Origin: Kosakonia sp. H02 | Lineage (GTDB): Bacteria > Pseudomonadota > Gammaproteobacteria > Enterobacterales > Enterobacteriaceae | DNA: 64,000 nucleotides | Assembly (NCBI GenBank): GCA_030704225.1 | Contig: CP131915.1 | Coordinates: forward strand, 3,472,001 to 3,536,000 | Reading direction: 5' to 3' | In this document: piece after piece, positions 42,915-52,011 of the stretch | Position numbering within the stretch: position 1 is the stretch's first letter | How the letters are laid out: each line of letters begins with the position of its first letter | Position numbers and translations under genes: made by a program | The notes under the pieces: model-generated | The model's input: only the letters and a program-made list of their open reading frames with translations | Database searches by the model: none | What the model was told of the DNA's origin: nothing

Positions 42915-44987
42915 ATGGCGTATACACCGATGAGCGATCTCGGGCAGCAAGGGCTGTTCGATATTACACGGATTTTATTACAGCAGCCGGACATGGCGGC
43001 GCTCTGCGAGACGCTAACCCGGCTGGCCCGTCAGGCGGGGCTTGCGGATAGCACGGCGATTGTTCTGTGGCATGCAGACAGCCACCGGGCAAGCCGCTAC
43101 GGCGTGCAGGCACCGGAAAAAGGCGCAGAATATTGCGATCAGATCCTGCTGGCAAGCGGGCCGGTACGGCATATTCTTTCCCATCCGCAGGCGCTGCACT
43201 GCACTCCTCACACCTTTGACGAGACGTGGCCTGCCATTGCTCACAGCGGGATCTATCCCGCATTCGCCCATTACGCCCTGTTGCCGCTGGCGGCAGAGGG
43301 GAAAATTTTTGGCGGCTGCGAGTTTTTCCGTCATGACGACAGGCCATGGAGCGAGCGGGAGATTGACCGTTTGCACACGCTGACGCAACTGGTCGCCGTG
43401 GTCGCCGAGCAGTTACAAAGCCGCGACAATCTGACGCCGGACGTTGAGTCTCTGAGCCAGGAGCGCGATGATTTTCGCATTCTGGTGGCCATCACCAATG
43501 CGGTGCTTTCGCGGCTGCATATGGATGAGCTGGTCAGCGAAGTCGCCAAAGAGATCCACTACTACTTCGGCATCGACGCCATCAGCCTGGTGTTGCGCGG
43601 TAGCCGTAAAGGCAAGCTGACTATCTATTCCACCCATTATCTGGACGAGGCCAATCCAACCCACGAAACGCAGGAAGCTGACGAAGCGGGCACCCTCACC
43701 GAGCGGGTGTTTCAGAGCAAAGAGATGCTGCTACTCAACCTGCACGAACACGACAAACTCGCGCCCTACGAGCGCATGTTGTTTGAAACCTGGGGCAATA
43801 AAATCCAGACCCTGTGCCTGCTGCCGTTGATGTCGGGGAAAAACCCGCTTGGCGTACTGAAGCTGGCGCAGTGCCAGAAAGAGGTGTTTACCCAGGCGAA
43901 CCTGAAACTGCTGCGCCAGATTGCCGAACGAATCGCCATTGCGGTGGATAACGCGCTGGCCTACCAGGAGATCCACCGCCTGAAAGAGCGGCTGGTGGAT
44001 GAGAACCTGGCGCTGACGGAGCAACTGAACAATGTCGATAGCGAGTTTGGCGAGATTATCGGGCGCAGTGAGGCCATGTCGAACGTGCTTAAACAGGTCG
44101 GCATGGTGGCGCAGAGCAACAGCACGGTGCTGATCCTCGGTGAAACCGGCACCGGCAAAGAGCTTATCGCGCGGGCGATTCATAACCTGAGCGATCGCAA
44201 CGGCCGTCGGATGGTGAAAATGAACTGTGCGGCGATGCCCGCAGGGCTGCTGGAAAGTGACCTGTTCGGCCATGAGCGCGGCGCGTTTACCGGGGCCAGC
44301 GCCCAGCGGATTGGCCGTTTTGAACTGGCAGATAAAAGTTCGCTGTTTCTTGATGAAGTGGGCGATATGCCGCTGGAGCTGCAACCGAAGCTGCTGCGCG
44401 TGTTGCAGGAACAGGAGTTTGAGCGGCTCGGCAGCAATAAGCTGATCCGCACCGATGTGCGGCTGATTGCAGCGACCAACCGGGATCTGAAACAGATGGT
44501 CGCCGATCGCGAGTTTCGCAGCGATCTCTATTACCGGCTGAATGTGTTTCCGATCCATCTGCCGCCGCTGCGCGAGCGCCCGGAAGATATTCCGCTGCTG
44601 GTGAAGGCGTTTACCTTCAAAATCGCCCGTAAGATGGGGCGCAATATCGACAGTATTCCGGCACAGACGTTGCAGGTGCTGAGCGCGATGGAGTGGCCAG
44701 GCAATGTGCGTGAGCTGGAGAATGTTATCGAGCGCGCGGTGCTGCTGACGCGCGGTAATGTATTGCAGTTGTCGATGGCGGAAATCGCCGTACCGCAGGC
44801 TCCCGTTGAGCAACCGGCAGAAGCCGCGCGCGACGGGGAAGATGAGTATCAATTGATTGTTCGCGTGCTGCGGGAAACTAACGGCGTGGTCGCCGGGCCA
44901 AAAGGTGCCGCCCAGCGGCTGGGGCTTAAGCGCACGACGCTGCTTTCCAGAATGAAAAAGTTGGGGATTGATAAAAAAGCGTTGTAG
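42915..44987 (+). CDS. fhlA: Formate hydrogenlyase transcriptional activator FhlA
   Basis: Formate-sensing sigma-54 activator of the hyc, hyp, fdhF and hydN promoters, 690 residues from the ATG at 42915 (E. coli 692). The N-terminal sensor half (about 1-375) holds two GAF-like domains. The AAA+ domain (about 380-620) has Walker A GETGTGKE, contact loop GAFTGA and Walker B LFLDEVGD. A Fis-type helix-turn-helix ends the protein (GPKGAAQRLGLKRTTLLSRM). The first in-frame codon, eight residues earlier, lacks family support. It is likely transcribed with hyp. Confidence 0.96.
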   Translation: MAYTPMSDLGQQGLFDITRILLQQPDMAALCETLTRLARQAGLADSTAIVLWHADSHRASRYGVQAPEKGAEYCDQILLASGPVRHILSHPQALHCTPHTFDETWPAIAHSGIYPAFAHYALLPLAAEGKIFGGCEFFRHDDRPWSEREIDRLHTLTQLVAVVAEQLQSRDNLTPDVESLSQERDDFRILVAITNAVLSRLHMDELVSEVAKEIHYYFGIDAISLVLRGSRKGKLTIYSTHYLDEANPTHETQEADEAGTLTERVFQSKEMLLLNLHEHDKLAPYERMLFETWGNKIQTLCLLPLMSGKNPLGVLKLAQCQKEVFTQANLKLLRQIAERIAIAVDNALAYQEIHRLKERLVDENLALTEQLNNVDSEFGEIIGRSEAMSNVLKQVGMVAQSNSTVLILGETGTGKELIARAIHNLSDRNGRRMVKMNCAAMPAGLLESDLFGHERGAFTGASAQRIGRFELADKSSLFLDEVGDMPLELQPKLLRVLQEQEFERLGSNKLIRTDVRLIAATNRDLKQMVADREFRSDLYYRLNVFPIHLPPLRERPEDIPLLVKAFTFKIARKMGRNIDSIPAQTLQVLSAMEWPGNVRELENVIERAVLLTRGNVLQLSMAEIAVPQAPVEQPAEAARDGEDEYQLIVRVLRETNGVVAGPKGAAQRLGLKRTTLLSRMKKLGIDKKAL

Positions 44988-44992
44988 CGATT

Positions 44993-45374
44993 TGCCCGAT
45001 GGCGCTGCGCTTATCGGACATATATGCCGGGATTGTGGAAAGGTTCCGTTCACCAGGCGTTTGGTGGTTTCAGAAACGCCACATACGGTGAACGGGACAA
45101 GGGGAACACCGCGTTCCCTTTGTCAATCCCCGCGGCCCCGCAGGGAAATCGGTGCTTCGCACTGCGCTCACCTCCCGCGTGTCTGCCTGCGGGCGGCTCG
45201 ACTCGACATCCTGTCTCGGTTCGCCTCTGGCCGCCATCCCTGGCGTCCAGACCTGGTCATTCACGCTTCGGTTCGCCGATTTCGGCGGGGACTCAACACC
45301 CCCGCTGTGAGGCTTGCGCTCAAAAATAAACAACGTGTAGCTGTAGGCCCGATAAGCGTTAGCGCCATCGGGCA
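44993..45374. repeat. REP-bounded structured non-coding element
   Basis: The 403-base gap between fhlA and ygbA begins with TGCCCGATGGCGCTGCGC (44993-45010) and ends with a near-perfect inverted copy (45348-45374), so REP-like units form both borders. Inside are a long stem-loop built from CCGTTCACC / GGTGAACGG (45046-45054, 45087-45095) and GGCGTTT / AAACGCC (45056-45062, 45074-45080), a 12-bp stem GACAAGGGGAAC / GTTCCCTTTGTC (45096-45124), and GCGGGG / CCCCGC (45285-45305). No convincing gene is present; open frames on both strands are compositional. It may be a mobile or repeated palindromic element, or a transcription-ending structure after fhlA. Confidence 0.55.
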
Positions 45375-45390
45375 TTTCAACGGATGACAT

Positions 45391-45732
45391 TTATTTGCGT
45401 CTGTACTTCTCCGGGAGCTCCGGCACCGGGCGTTTATCATCGATCAAATGCCGCACCGTCAAAATCGGGTGTCGCCACAACATGCGCGGCCCTGCCCAGC
45501 GCATAATCTGCTTCATCTCTTCACGCTTTGCGGGCTGATAACAGTGCACCGGACACTGCTTGCAGGCCGGTTTCTCTTCGCCGAACACGCACTTATCCAG
45601 CCGCTTTTCGGCGTAAGTGTATAAATCCGCATAATGCGCCGCGCTGCTTACCGCATCCGGGCAGCCACGCTGATAAAGCGCAATCATCTTCCGAATGGTT
45701 AATTTTTCCCGCAGGATCCGTGGCCCAGACAT
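45391..45732 (-). CDS. ygbA: Nitric-oxide-inducible protein YgbA
   Basis: Small cytoplasmic protein, 113 residues from the ATG at 45732 (E. coli 117), reported as NsrR-controlled and important under nitrosative stress in enterobacteria; its biochemical role is not established. The C-terminal two thirds is nearly identical to E. coli, including the cysteine cluster CVFGEEKPACKQCPVHC, which suggests metal or cluster binding. Earlier in-frame starts exist at 45738 and 45744, but the MSG start matches E. coli. An NsrR box lies just upstream. It is the E. coli neighbour of fhlA. Confidence 0.93.
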   Translation of the reverse strand: MSGPRILREKLTIRKMIALYQRGCPDAVSSAAHYADLYTYAEKRLDKCVFGEEKPACKQCPVHCYQPAKREEMKQIMRWAGPRMLWRHPILTVRHLIDDKRPVPELPEKYRRK

Positions 45733-45749
45733 ACGCATCACCAATAGTT

Positions 45750-45772
45750 AAGATGCATTAATAATACAACTT
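45750..45772 (-). promoter_or_regulatory. NsrR operator of ygbA
   Basis: Two 11-base halves, AAGATGCATTA and TAATACAACTT, with a one-base spacer; they match as an inverted repeat at nine of eleven positions and fit the NsrR consensus half AAGATGYWTTT. It ends 17 bases before the ygbA start codon, so bound NsrR would block expression until nitric oxide damages its cluster. Confidence 0.8.
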
Positions 45773-45785
45773 AATATTGCAACAT

Positions 45786-45802
45786 TGCACTCTGAGAGTG
45801 CA
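45786..45802. promoter_or_regulatory. Inverted repeat in the ygbA-LysR gap
   Basis: Perfect repeat TGCACTC-TGA-GAGTGCA lies between the NsrR box and the divergent LysR gene. It could be a regulator site for either gene. No known factor is assigned. Confidence 0.3.
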
Positions 45803-45941
45803 CTTTCTGCGCAATCATGGTGGCCTCCCCCAACGCCTTTCTCCTCATCCCGCACCAGCGCCCGGCTGCGAGACTGGCGCGTTTCTTGCGTGCTGATTTT
45901 ACTTTGGAGACGTTTTCCCATTCATTTCGCAAGGTATCGCT

Positions 45942-46856
45942 ATGGAATTGAAATGGTTTGAAGATTTTCTCAGTGTTGCCCGCAGTCTTAGCTTCACGCG
46001 CGCCGCCGATGAGCGACACATCACCCAATCCGCATTAAGCCGCCGCATCCGCCAGCTGGAAGAGTGGCTTGGTGTGCCGTTATTCGATCGCAAAACCTAC
46101 CCCGTAACCCTGACGCCGGAAGGCGAAAGCTTCCTCGCCACCGCCAGCGAAACGGTCTTCGCCATGACCCATTTACGCAACGATCTCAACCAGCGCTTTC
46201 GCTCCCGTACGGCGGTGCTGCGTTTTGCCATGCTCAACACCCTGTCATTGACCTTTTTCCCGGACTGGATCCAGCGCCTGAACCTGCAACAGCAGTTGGG
46301 CTATATCCGCATGTGCAACTCCAAGCCGAGTTTTGTCGAACACATTGCCACCTTGCACAGCGGCGAAACCGACTTTCTGCTCACTTACGCTCACGATGCG
46401 GTGTCGCTTATCCACCAGCTTGCGCCTTACCCGATGATCCCGCTCGGGCGCGAGTGGGCGATCCCGGTTTGCCGCCCGGACAGCAGCGGCCAGCCGCTCT
46501 ACCCCATCAACCCTGAGGGCCGCCCGATCCCGTGGCTGAGCTACGGTCACCACTCCTTTTTTGCCCATGCGCTGGCACAGATGCTCGGCGAACATCCCCT
46601 GCCGCTGGAGGCGGTCTATGAAAATGGCATGTCGGCCAACCTGAAAGCGATGACGCTGGCGGGCGGCGGTGTGGCCTGGCTGCCCCTGAGCCTGGTGCAT
46701 GCAGAGCTGTCGAATGGAATGCTGGTGCGTGCCGGAAGCAGCGAGTGGGAGATCAAACTGGCGATCCGCCTCTACCGCCAGCCGGTGCTGCGTAACCCGC
46801 AGGCGGAACAACTTTGGCAGTTGATCCAGCAGAGTGAAACCGCGCATGCCGCCTGA
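45942..46856 (+). CDS. LysR-family transcriptional regulator
   Basis: Regulator of 304 residues. The winged helix-turn-helix is at residues 1-60 (FLSVARSLSFTRAADERHIT then SALSRRIRQLEEWLGVPLF), and the remainder is the LysR effector-binding domain. It resembles the HypT/YjiE branch of the family. It precedes, on the same strand, an amidohydrolase and peptide-type ABC importer, which it most likely controls; the effector is unknown. The intergenic 46857-46972 stretch would hold that promoter. Confidence 0.85.
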   Translation: MELKWFEDFLSVARSLSFTRAADERHITQSALSRRIRQLEEWLGVPLFDRKTYPVTLTPEGESFLATASETVFAMTHLRNDLNQRFRSRTAVLRFAMLNTLSLTFFPDWIQRLNLQQQLGYIRMCNSKPSFVEHIATLHSGETDFLLTYAHDAVSLIHQLAPYPMIPLGREWAIPVCRPDSSGQPLYPINPEGRPIPWLSYGHHSFFAHALAQMLGEHPLPLEAVYENGMSANLKAMTLAGGGVAWLPLSLVHAELSNGMLVRAGSSEWEIKLAIRLYRQPVLRNPQAEQLWQLIQQSETAHAA

Positions 46857-46972
46857 TGGCGGCAGACTATGCAAAAACGGAATAGCCGGTGTGAATTGCT
46901 CATTGGCCTTTTCAAAACGTTTGCCCGCATTCTGACCTGACGTCATCCCGATCAACCACACTGGGGAGCATC

Positions 46973-48400
46973 ATGGAAAACAAAGCGTTAGTCTGGAAAT
47001 GGGTAGAAGCACACCAGCAGGATTTTTGTGATCTCAGCGACAGAGTCTGGGGCACACCGGAAATCTGCTACACCGAATACCGTTCAGTGGCTGAACATAC
47101 CGCAATGCTGAAAGCGCAAGGTTTTCGCGTTACCGAAAACGTCGCGGACATCCCTACCGCCGTGATGGGCGAAGCAGGCGCTGGTGGGCCAATCATCGCT
47201 TTTCTTGGCGAATATGACGCCCTGCCGGGCCTGAGCCAGGCCGCTGGCGTTGCGCACTACTCGCCGCTACCGGGTAACGGCAACGGCCACGGCTGTGGGC
47301 ACAATCTGCTTGGCTCCGGGGCAATGCTCGCCGCCACCGCCCTGAAAGCCTGGCTGGAAGAGACCGGCACGCCGGGCCGCGTGCGCTACTACGGTTGCCC
47401 GGCGGAAGAAGGCGGCGCGGCAAAATCGTTTATGGCGCGCGCCGGGGCGTTTGATGGCGTTGATGTCGCGATCACCTGGCACCCGAGCGCCCATCACGAA
47501 GTGGCAAAACCGTTGTCGCTGGCTAACACCCGCATGGACTTCTTCTTTACCGGCCGCTCGTCTCACGCCGCCGCTTCGCCGCATCTCGGGCGCAGCGCGC
47601 TGGACGCCGCAGAACTGATGAACGTCGGCGTCCAGTTCTTACGCGAGCATGTGCCGCAAGATTCCCGTATCCACTACGCGATGCTGGATTCCGGCGGTAT
47701 CGCGCCGAACGTGGTGCAGGCGAAAGCCGCCGTGCGTTACGCTATTCGCGCCCGCGATGTGCACGCCATGTTTGAACTGAACGAACGGGTGAAGCGCGTG
47801 GCGCACGGCGCGGCGATGATGACCGATACCAAAGTAGACATCAGCATCATGAGCGCGGTCTCCAACCTGCTGGGCAACCGTCCGCTGGAAGAGGCGATGC
47901 AGCGTAATCTGGAAACCCTCGGCCCGGTACCGTTCGACGATGCCGACCTGGCCTTTGCTGCTGAAATTCAGGGCACGCTTTCTGACGAGGAAATCGCCAG
48001 TTGCTATCGCAAAACCGGGATCAAACCGGCGAAACCGAAACCGCTCAGCGACTACATCATCCCGCTTGATACCCACGGTGAAGTGATGATTGGCTCCACC
48101 GATGTCGGCGATGTGAGTTGGGTGCTGCCCACCGTGCAGGCGCACATTCCCACCATGGCGATCGGTACGCCGGGTCACTCCTGGCAGTTAACCGCGCAGG
48201 GCAAAATGCCCGCCGCCCATAAAGGCCTCGCTCACGTGGCGAAGGTGATGGCAGCAACCGCCGTGGATGTGCTGACCGACAAAGTGTTGCTGGCGCAGGT
48301 GAAAAAAGCGCACTTCGAGCAGGTGAGCGAAAAACCGTACCACTGCCCAATTCCGGCAGAGGTCAAACCGCCTATCCAGCCCCGCCCGGAAACCCTATAA
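46973..48400 (+). CDS. M20-family amidohydrolase (AbgB-like)
   Basis: Zinc-type peptidase/amidase of the M20 family, 475 residues, nearest in look to the p-aminobenzoyl-glutamate hydrolase subunit AbgB (E. coli 481). Metal-binding residues are in NGHGCGHNLLG (near 104), the catalytic acid pair in CPAEEGGAAK (near 143) and metal histidine in AITWHPSAHH (near 168). A lid/dimerisation domain lies in about 190-310. No signal peptide, so it acts in the cytoplasm on an amide or N-acyl amino acid brought in by the ABC importer encoded downstream. The AbgA partner is absent here. Confidence 0.85.
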   Translation: MENKALVWKWVEAHQQDFCDLSDRVWGTPEICYTEYRSVAEHTAMLKAQGFRVTENVADIPTAVMGEAGAGGPIIAFLGEYDALPGLSQAAGVAHYSPLPGNGNGHGCGHNLLGSGAMLAATALKAWLEETGTPGRVRYYGCPAEEGGAAKSFMARAGAFDGVDVAITWHPSAHHEVAKPLSLANTRMDFFFTGRSSHAAASPHLGRSALDAAELMNVGVQFLREHVPQDSRIHYAMLDSGGIAPNVVQAKAAVRYAIRARDVHAMFELNERVKRVAHGAAMMTDTKVDISIMSAVSNLLGNRPLEEAMQRNLETLGPVPFDDADLAFAAEIQGTLSDEEIASCYRKTGIKPAKPKPLSDYIIPLDTHGEVMIGSTDVGDVSWVLPTVQAHIPTMAIGTPGHSWQLTAQGKMPAAHKGLAHVAKVMAATAVDVLTDKVLLAQVKKAHFEQVSEKPYHCPIPAEVKPPIQPRPETL

Positions 48401-48409
48401 GGACACGCC

Positions 48410-50002
48410 ATGAAATTGACTCCCGTTGCCGCCGCGCTGGCGTTGACCAGCGTTTTTAGCCTCCCTTCGCAGGCCGCCACGCCGCCGGACTCGCTGGTAA
48501 TGGCGTGGAATATCGACGCCATCAGCACCTGGGATCCGGCGCAAATTGGCGAAGTGGTCACCAGCGAAATTTACGCCAACACCTGCGATACGCTGGTTGA
48601 TTTTGATGTGAAAGATGAGAAGAAGCTGACGCCGCTGATGGCGAAAAGCTGGGACGTGTCGGACGACCGTAAAACCCTCACCTTCCACTTGCAGGATAAC
48701 CTCACCTTCCCGGACGGCTCACCCGCCAGTGCGGGCGATCTCGCCTGGTCGATGCAGCGCGTGGTGAAACTCGGCTATGGCAACGCCGCGCAAATCACCG
48801 AGTACGGTTTTACCAAAGAGAATGTCGACAGCCGCATTACCGCCCCGGATGACAAAACACTGGTCATGCAACTGGACAAACCCTACCCCACCAGCCTCGT
48901 GTTACAGGCGGTGGCGGCCAATAATGTCTCGTCGCTGATTAACCGCAAAGTGGTGGAAAAAGAGGCGGTCGACGGTGATTTCGGCCACAAATATCTCACC
49001 ACCCATACCGCCTGCGTTGGGCCTTATCAACTGGTGCGCTGGAATGCCGGTGAAGGGGTGATGTTGCAGGCAAACAATCACTACTGGGGCAAAGCGCCGG
49101 TGCTGAAGCGCGTGCTGATCCGCCATGTGGCGGAAACTGGCACTCAGCGCCTACTGCTGACCCAGGGCGATGTCGATATTGCCCGCGATTTGTCGGCAGA
49201 CGATCTGGAGACCCTCGATAAAGGCGGCAAAGTTCGCGTGGAGAAAGTCCTCAAGCCGCAGCTCTTTTTCTGGACCTTCAACAACGAAGATCCGATTTTC
49301 AAAAACGAAAAAGTGCGCCTCGCGATGCGCTACCTGATTGATTACGACGGGCTGGGCAAAAGCGTGATGCCCTATCTCGGCGTGCCGCGCGCCAGTTTTG
49401 TACAGATTGGTGCCTTCGGTGCGCTGGATGAAAAAGAGGGTCAGCCGTTCAAACTCGATCTGGCAAAAGCCAAACAGCTACTGACAGAAGCCGGTTACCC
49501 GGAGGGCTTCAGCGCCTCGGTCATTTTCGGCACTCTGGCGCACTCCGCGCCCATTGCCCAGAGCATCCAGCAAAACGCGGCGAAAATTGGCGTGAAGCTA
49601 ACGCTGGAACGTATGGCAAACGCCCAGTTGTTTAGTCGGGCGCGCGGGCGCGAGTTCCAGAGCGCAATGATGGCGTGGCAAACCCCGGTACCGGATGCTT
49701 ACGGTAACGCCTCGCGGCTGGTGTTCAACCCGGATAACCGCAAAGAGGCGCGCGCCACGCAGTACCCAAGCTGGCGGGCCGCCTATTACGACGCGCAGAT
49801 GAACCAGAAAGTAGAGGCCGCCCTGCTGGAGCCGGACGATGCCAAACGTAGCGAGATGTATGCCGCACTGCAAAAAGAGGTCATGGAGAAAGGCCCGATG
49901 GCCATCATGTTTCAGATGTACAACAGCGCGGGTATCAGCCCGGGCGTGAAGAACTGGACGTGGAACGGCTTTCGTGTCTGGTACGGCGACGCAAGTAAGT
50001 AA
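48410..50002 (+). CDS. Peptide-type ABC transporter substrate-binding protein
   Basis: Periplasmic receptor of the SBP_bac_5 (DppA/OppA/NikA) family, 530 residues. It has a Sec signal peptide of about 23 residues ending SQAAT. Family segments include MAKSWDVSDDRKTLTFHLQD, then FPDGSPASAGDLAWSMQRVV and FNNEDPIFKNEKVRLAMRYL. It starts nine bases after the amidohydrolase, so the two are co-expressed. The ligand is unknown; peptides, glutathione-like compounds or N-acyl amino acids are all possible. Confidence 0.9.
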   Translation: MKLTPVAAALALTSVFSLPSQAATPPDSLVMAWNIDAISTWDPAQIGEVVTSEIYANTCDTLVDFDVKDEKKLTPLMAKSWDVSDDRKTLTFHLQDNLTFPDGSPASAGDLAWSMQRVVKLGYGNAAQITEYGFTKENVDSRITAPDDKTLVMQLDKPYPTSLVLQAVAANNVSSLINRKVVEKEAVDGDFGHKYLTTHTACVGPYQLVRWNAGEGVMLQANNHYWGKAPVLKRVLIRHVAETGTQRLLLTQGDVDIARDLSADDLETLDKGGKVRVEKVLKPQLFFWTFNNEDPIFKNEKVRLAMRYLIDYDGLGKSVMPYLGVPRASFVQIGAFGALDEKEGQPFKLDLAKAKQLLTEAGYPEGFSASVIFGTLAHSAPIAQSIQQNAAKIGVKLTLERMANAQLFSRARGREFQSAMMAWQTPVPDAYGNASRLVFNPDNRKEARATQYPSWRAAYYDAQMNQKVEAALLEPDDAKRSEMYAALQKEVMEKGPMAIMFQMYNSAGISPGVKNWTWNGFRVWYGDASK

Positions 50003-50014
50003 CGGAGGTGGCAG

Positions 50015-51085
50015 ATGTCCCAGCTGATTACACCCATGACCGATAACTCCCCCGCGCCGCTGTGGCGGCTATTCAGGCGCGTTGGCCGGGGGGTGATTTC
50101 TATCTGCTGTACGCTGCTGGGGCTGGCGGCGCTGACTTTCTTTATTGGTCGGCTGCTGCCTATCGACCCGGTAGTGGCGGTGATTGGCGATAATGCCAGT
50201 CAGGAAGCTTACGAGAAGATGTATCAGCAACTCGGGCTTAATCAGCCACTGTGGAAACAGTTTGTCGATTATGTCTGGCAACTGTTGCATCTGGATTTCG
50301 GCACTGCGCTCACCACCAGCCAGCCGGTCGCGCTGGATATTGCCCGCGTCTTTCCGGCCACGCTGGAACTGGCGACGGTGGCGGCGATTATCGGCGTCGG
50401 TCTTGGCATTCCGGCCGGGGTGTTCTCGGCGATGTACCGCAACTCGTGGTTCGATCACCTGATCCGCTTTGTCGGTCTGCTGAGCTACTCCACGCCGCAT
50501 TTCTGGCTCGGTTTAATGGGGCTGCTGCTGTTTTACGCCACGCTCGGCTGGATTGGCGGGCCGGGGCGCATCGACTTTATGTATGAGTTTGAACTGCATC
50601 CGGTGACCGGTTTCTGGCTGCTGGACAGTGCCTTAAGCGGTAACTGGGCGGTATTCAAAAATGTCTTCAGCCACATCATTTTACCGGCCTCGATCCTCGG
50701 GTTGAGCGCGCTGGCCTACATCAGCCGCATGACCCGCAGCTTTATGATTGAGCAACTGTCGCAGGAGTACATCATCACCGCGCGGGTGAAGGGGCTGTCC
50801 TGGGCGCGCTGCGTCTGGGTACATGCGTTTCGCAATATCGCCGTGCCGGTGCTGACGGTGGTGGCGCTCTCATGGGCGTGGCTGCTTGAGGGCGCAGTGC
50901 TGACGGAAACCGTCTTCGCCTGGCCCGGCTTTGGCCGCTATCTGACCAACGCCCTGCTGGCGGGCGACATGAATGCGGTGGTCGGTTGCACGCTGCTCAC
51001 CGGCGCGATTTTCGTGGTGCTCAATTTGCTGTGCGATTTGCTTTATCGCCTCTTTGATCCCCGCACACGACAGGAGGAGCAATGA
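50015..51085 (+). CDS. Peptide-type ABC transporter permease (DppB family)
   Basis: Inner-membrane permease of 356 residues with six predicted spans and a long first periplasmic loop. The EAA-type loop is near the end of the third cytoplasmic segment (EYIITARVKGLSWARCVWVH). It pairs with the next permease and overlaps its start as ATGA. Confidence 0.9.
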   Translation: MSQLITPMTDNSPAPLWRLFRRVGRGVISICCTLLGLAALTFFIGRLLPIDPVVAVIGDNASQEAYEKMYQQLGLNQPLWKQFVDYVWQLLHLDFGTALTTSQPVALDIARVFPATLELATVAAIIGVGLGIPAGVFSAMYRNSWFDHLIRFVGLLSYSTPHFWLGLMGLLLFYATLGWIGGPGRIDFMYEFELHPVTGFWLLDSALSGNWAVFKNVFSHIILPASILGLSALAYISRMTRSFMIEQLSQEYIITARVKGLSWARCVWVHAFRNIAVPVLTVVALSWAWLLEGAVLTETVFAWPGFGRYLTNALLAGDMNAVVGCTLLTGAIFVVLNLLCDLLYRLFDPRTRQEEQ

Positions 51086-52011
51086 CCGATTCTGTTAAAT
51101 TTCTGCGCGTGTCCCGCCAGGGGCTGCGCGCCTGGCTGAGCGATCCCGCGCCGCAATCGCCATTGCAGGCGAGAGCGCAACTGGCGTGGATCCAGTGGCG
51201 ACGTTTTTGTGCTAATCATTCGGCGCTGTTTGGCCTGCTGGTGCTGCTTGTGATTATTGCCGCCGCGCTGTTTGCGCCGTGGCTGGCGAACCACGATATT
51301 TACGCGCAAAACCTCGCCGCACGCCTGCAACCGCCCAGTGCCGATCACTGGCTCGGCACCGATGAACTGGGGCGCGATATCTTTAGCCGCCTGCTGTATG
51401 GCGCGCGCATTACGCTCTATATCACCTGCCTGACCGCGTTGATTATCACCCCGCTCGGGCTGGTGATTGGCGCAACGGCGGGTTATCTGGGCGGGCGTGT
51501 GGATACGGTGCTGATGCGGCTGGTGGATATTTTTCTCGCCTTCCCAAGCCTGATCCTTGCACTGGCATTTGTCGCTGCCCTTGGCCCCGGTATTGAGAAC
51601 GCGATTATTGCTATTTCGCTTTCTGCCTGGCCCCCCATTGCGCGCCTGGCGCGCGCCGAAACGCTGGCCATTCGCAAGATGGATTACATTGCCGCCGTGC
51701 GCTTACAGGGTGCGTCTGCCTGGCACATTATCTTGCACCACGTCATGCCCATGTGCCTGCCTTCAGTGGTGGTGCGCGTCACCCTGAATATGGCGGCGAT
51801 CATCCTCACCGCGGCCGGTCTTGGGTTTCTTGGACTCGGTGCGCAAGCGCCCAGCCCGGAATGGGGCGCCATGCTCGCCTCCGGGCGTGAATTTATGCTG
51901 AACAATGGCTGGATTGCCGCCATACCCGGTTTAGCGATCTTGTTCACCAGCCTGGCCTTTAACCTGCTCGGTGATGGCCTGCGCGACGTAATGGATCTTC
52001 GCCATGAATAA
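51082..52011 (+). CDS. Peptide-type ABC transporter permease (DppC family)
   Basis: Second permease, 309 residues with about six spans. The N-terminal OppC-like motif ends in HWLGTDELGRDIFSRLLYGA, and the EAA loop reads MDYIAAVRLQGASAWHIILH. It overlaps the DppB-type gene by four bases and the first ATPase gene by eight. Confidence 0.9.
   Translation: MTDSVKFLRVSRQGLRAWLSDPAPQSPLQARAQLAWIQWRRFCANHSALFGLLVLLVIIAAALFAPWLANHDIYAQNLAARLQPPSADHWLGTDELGRDIFSRLLYGARITLYITCLTALIITPLGLVIGATAGYLGGRVDTVLMRLVDIFLAFPSLILALAFVAALGPGIENAIIAISLSAWPPIARLARAETLAIRKMDYIAAVRLQGASAWHIILHHVMPMCLPSVVVRVTLNMAAIILTAAGLGFLGLGAQAPSPEWGAMLASGREFMLNNGWIAAIPGLAILFTSLAFNLLGDGLRDVMDLRHE

Noticed and set aside
43731..45053. 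Minus-strand open frame of 440 codons opposite fhlA
   Set aside because: Antisense to the conserved AAA+ domain of FhlA; composition-driven and without known motifs.
45070..45390. Minus-strand 106-codon and plus-strand 139-codon frames in the fhlA-ygbA gap
   Set aside because: Both run through stems and REP borders of the structured element, with low-complexity arginine/serine/proline-rich products and no ribosome site.
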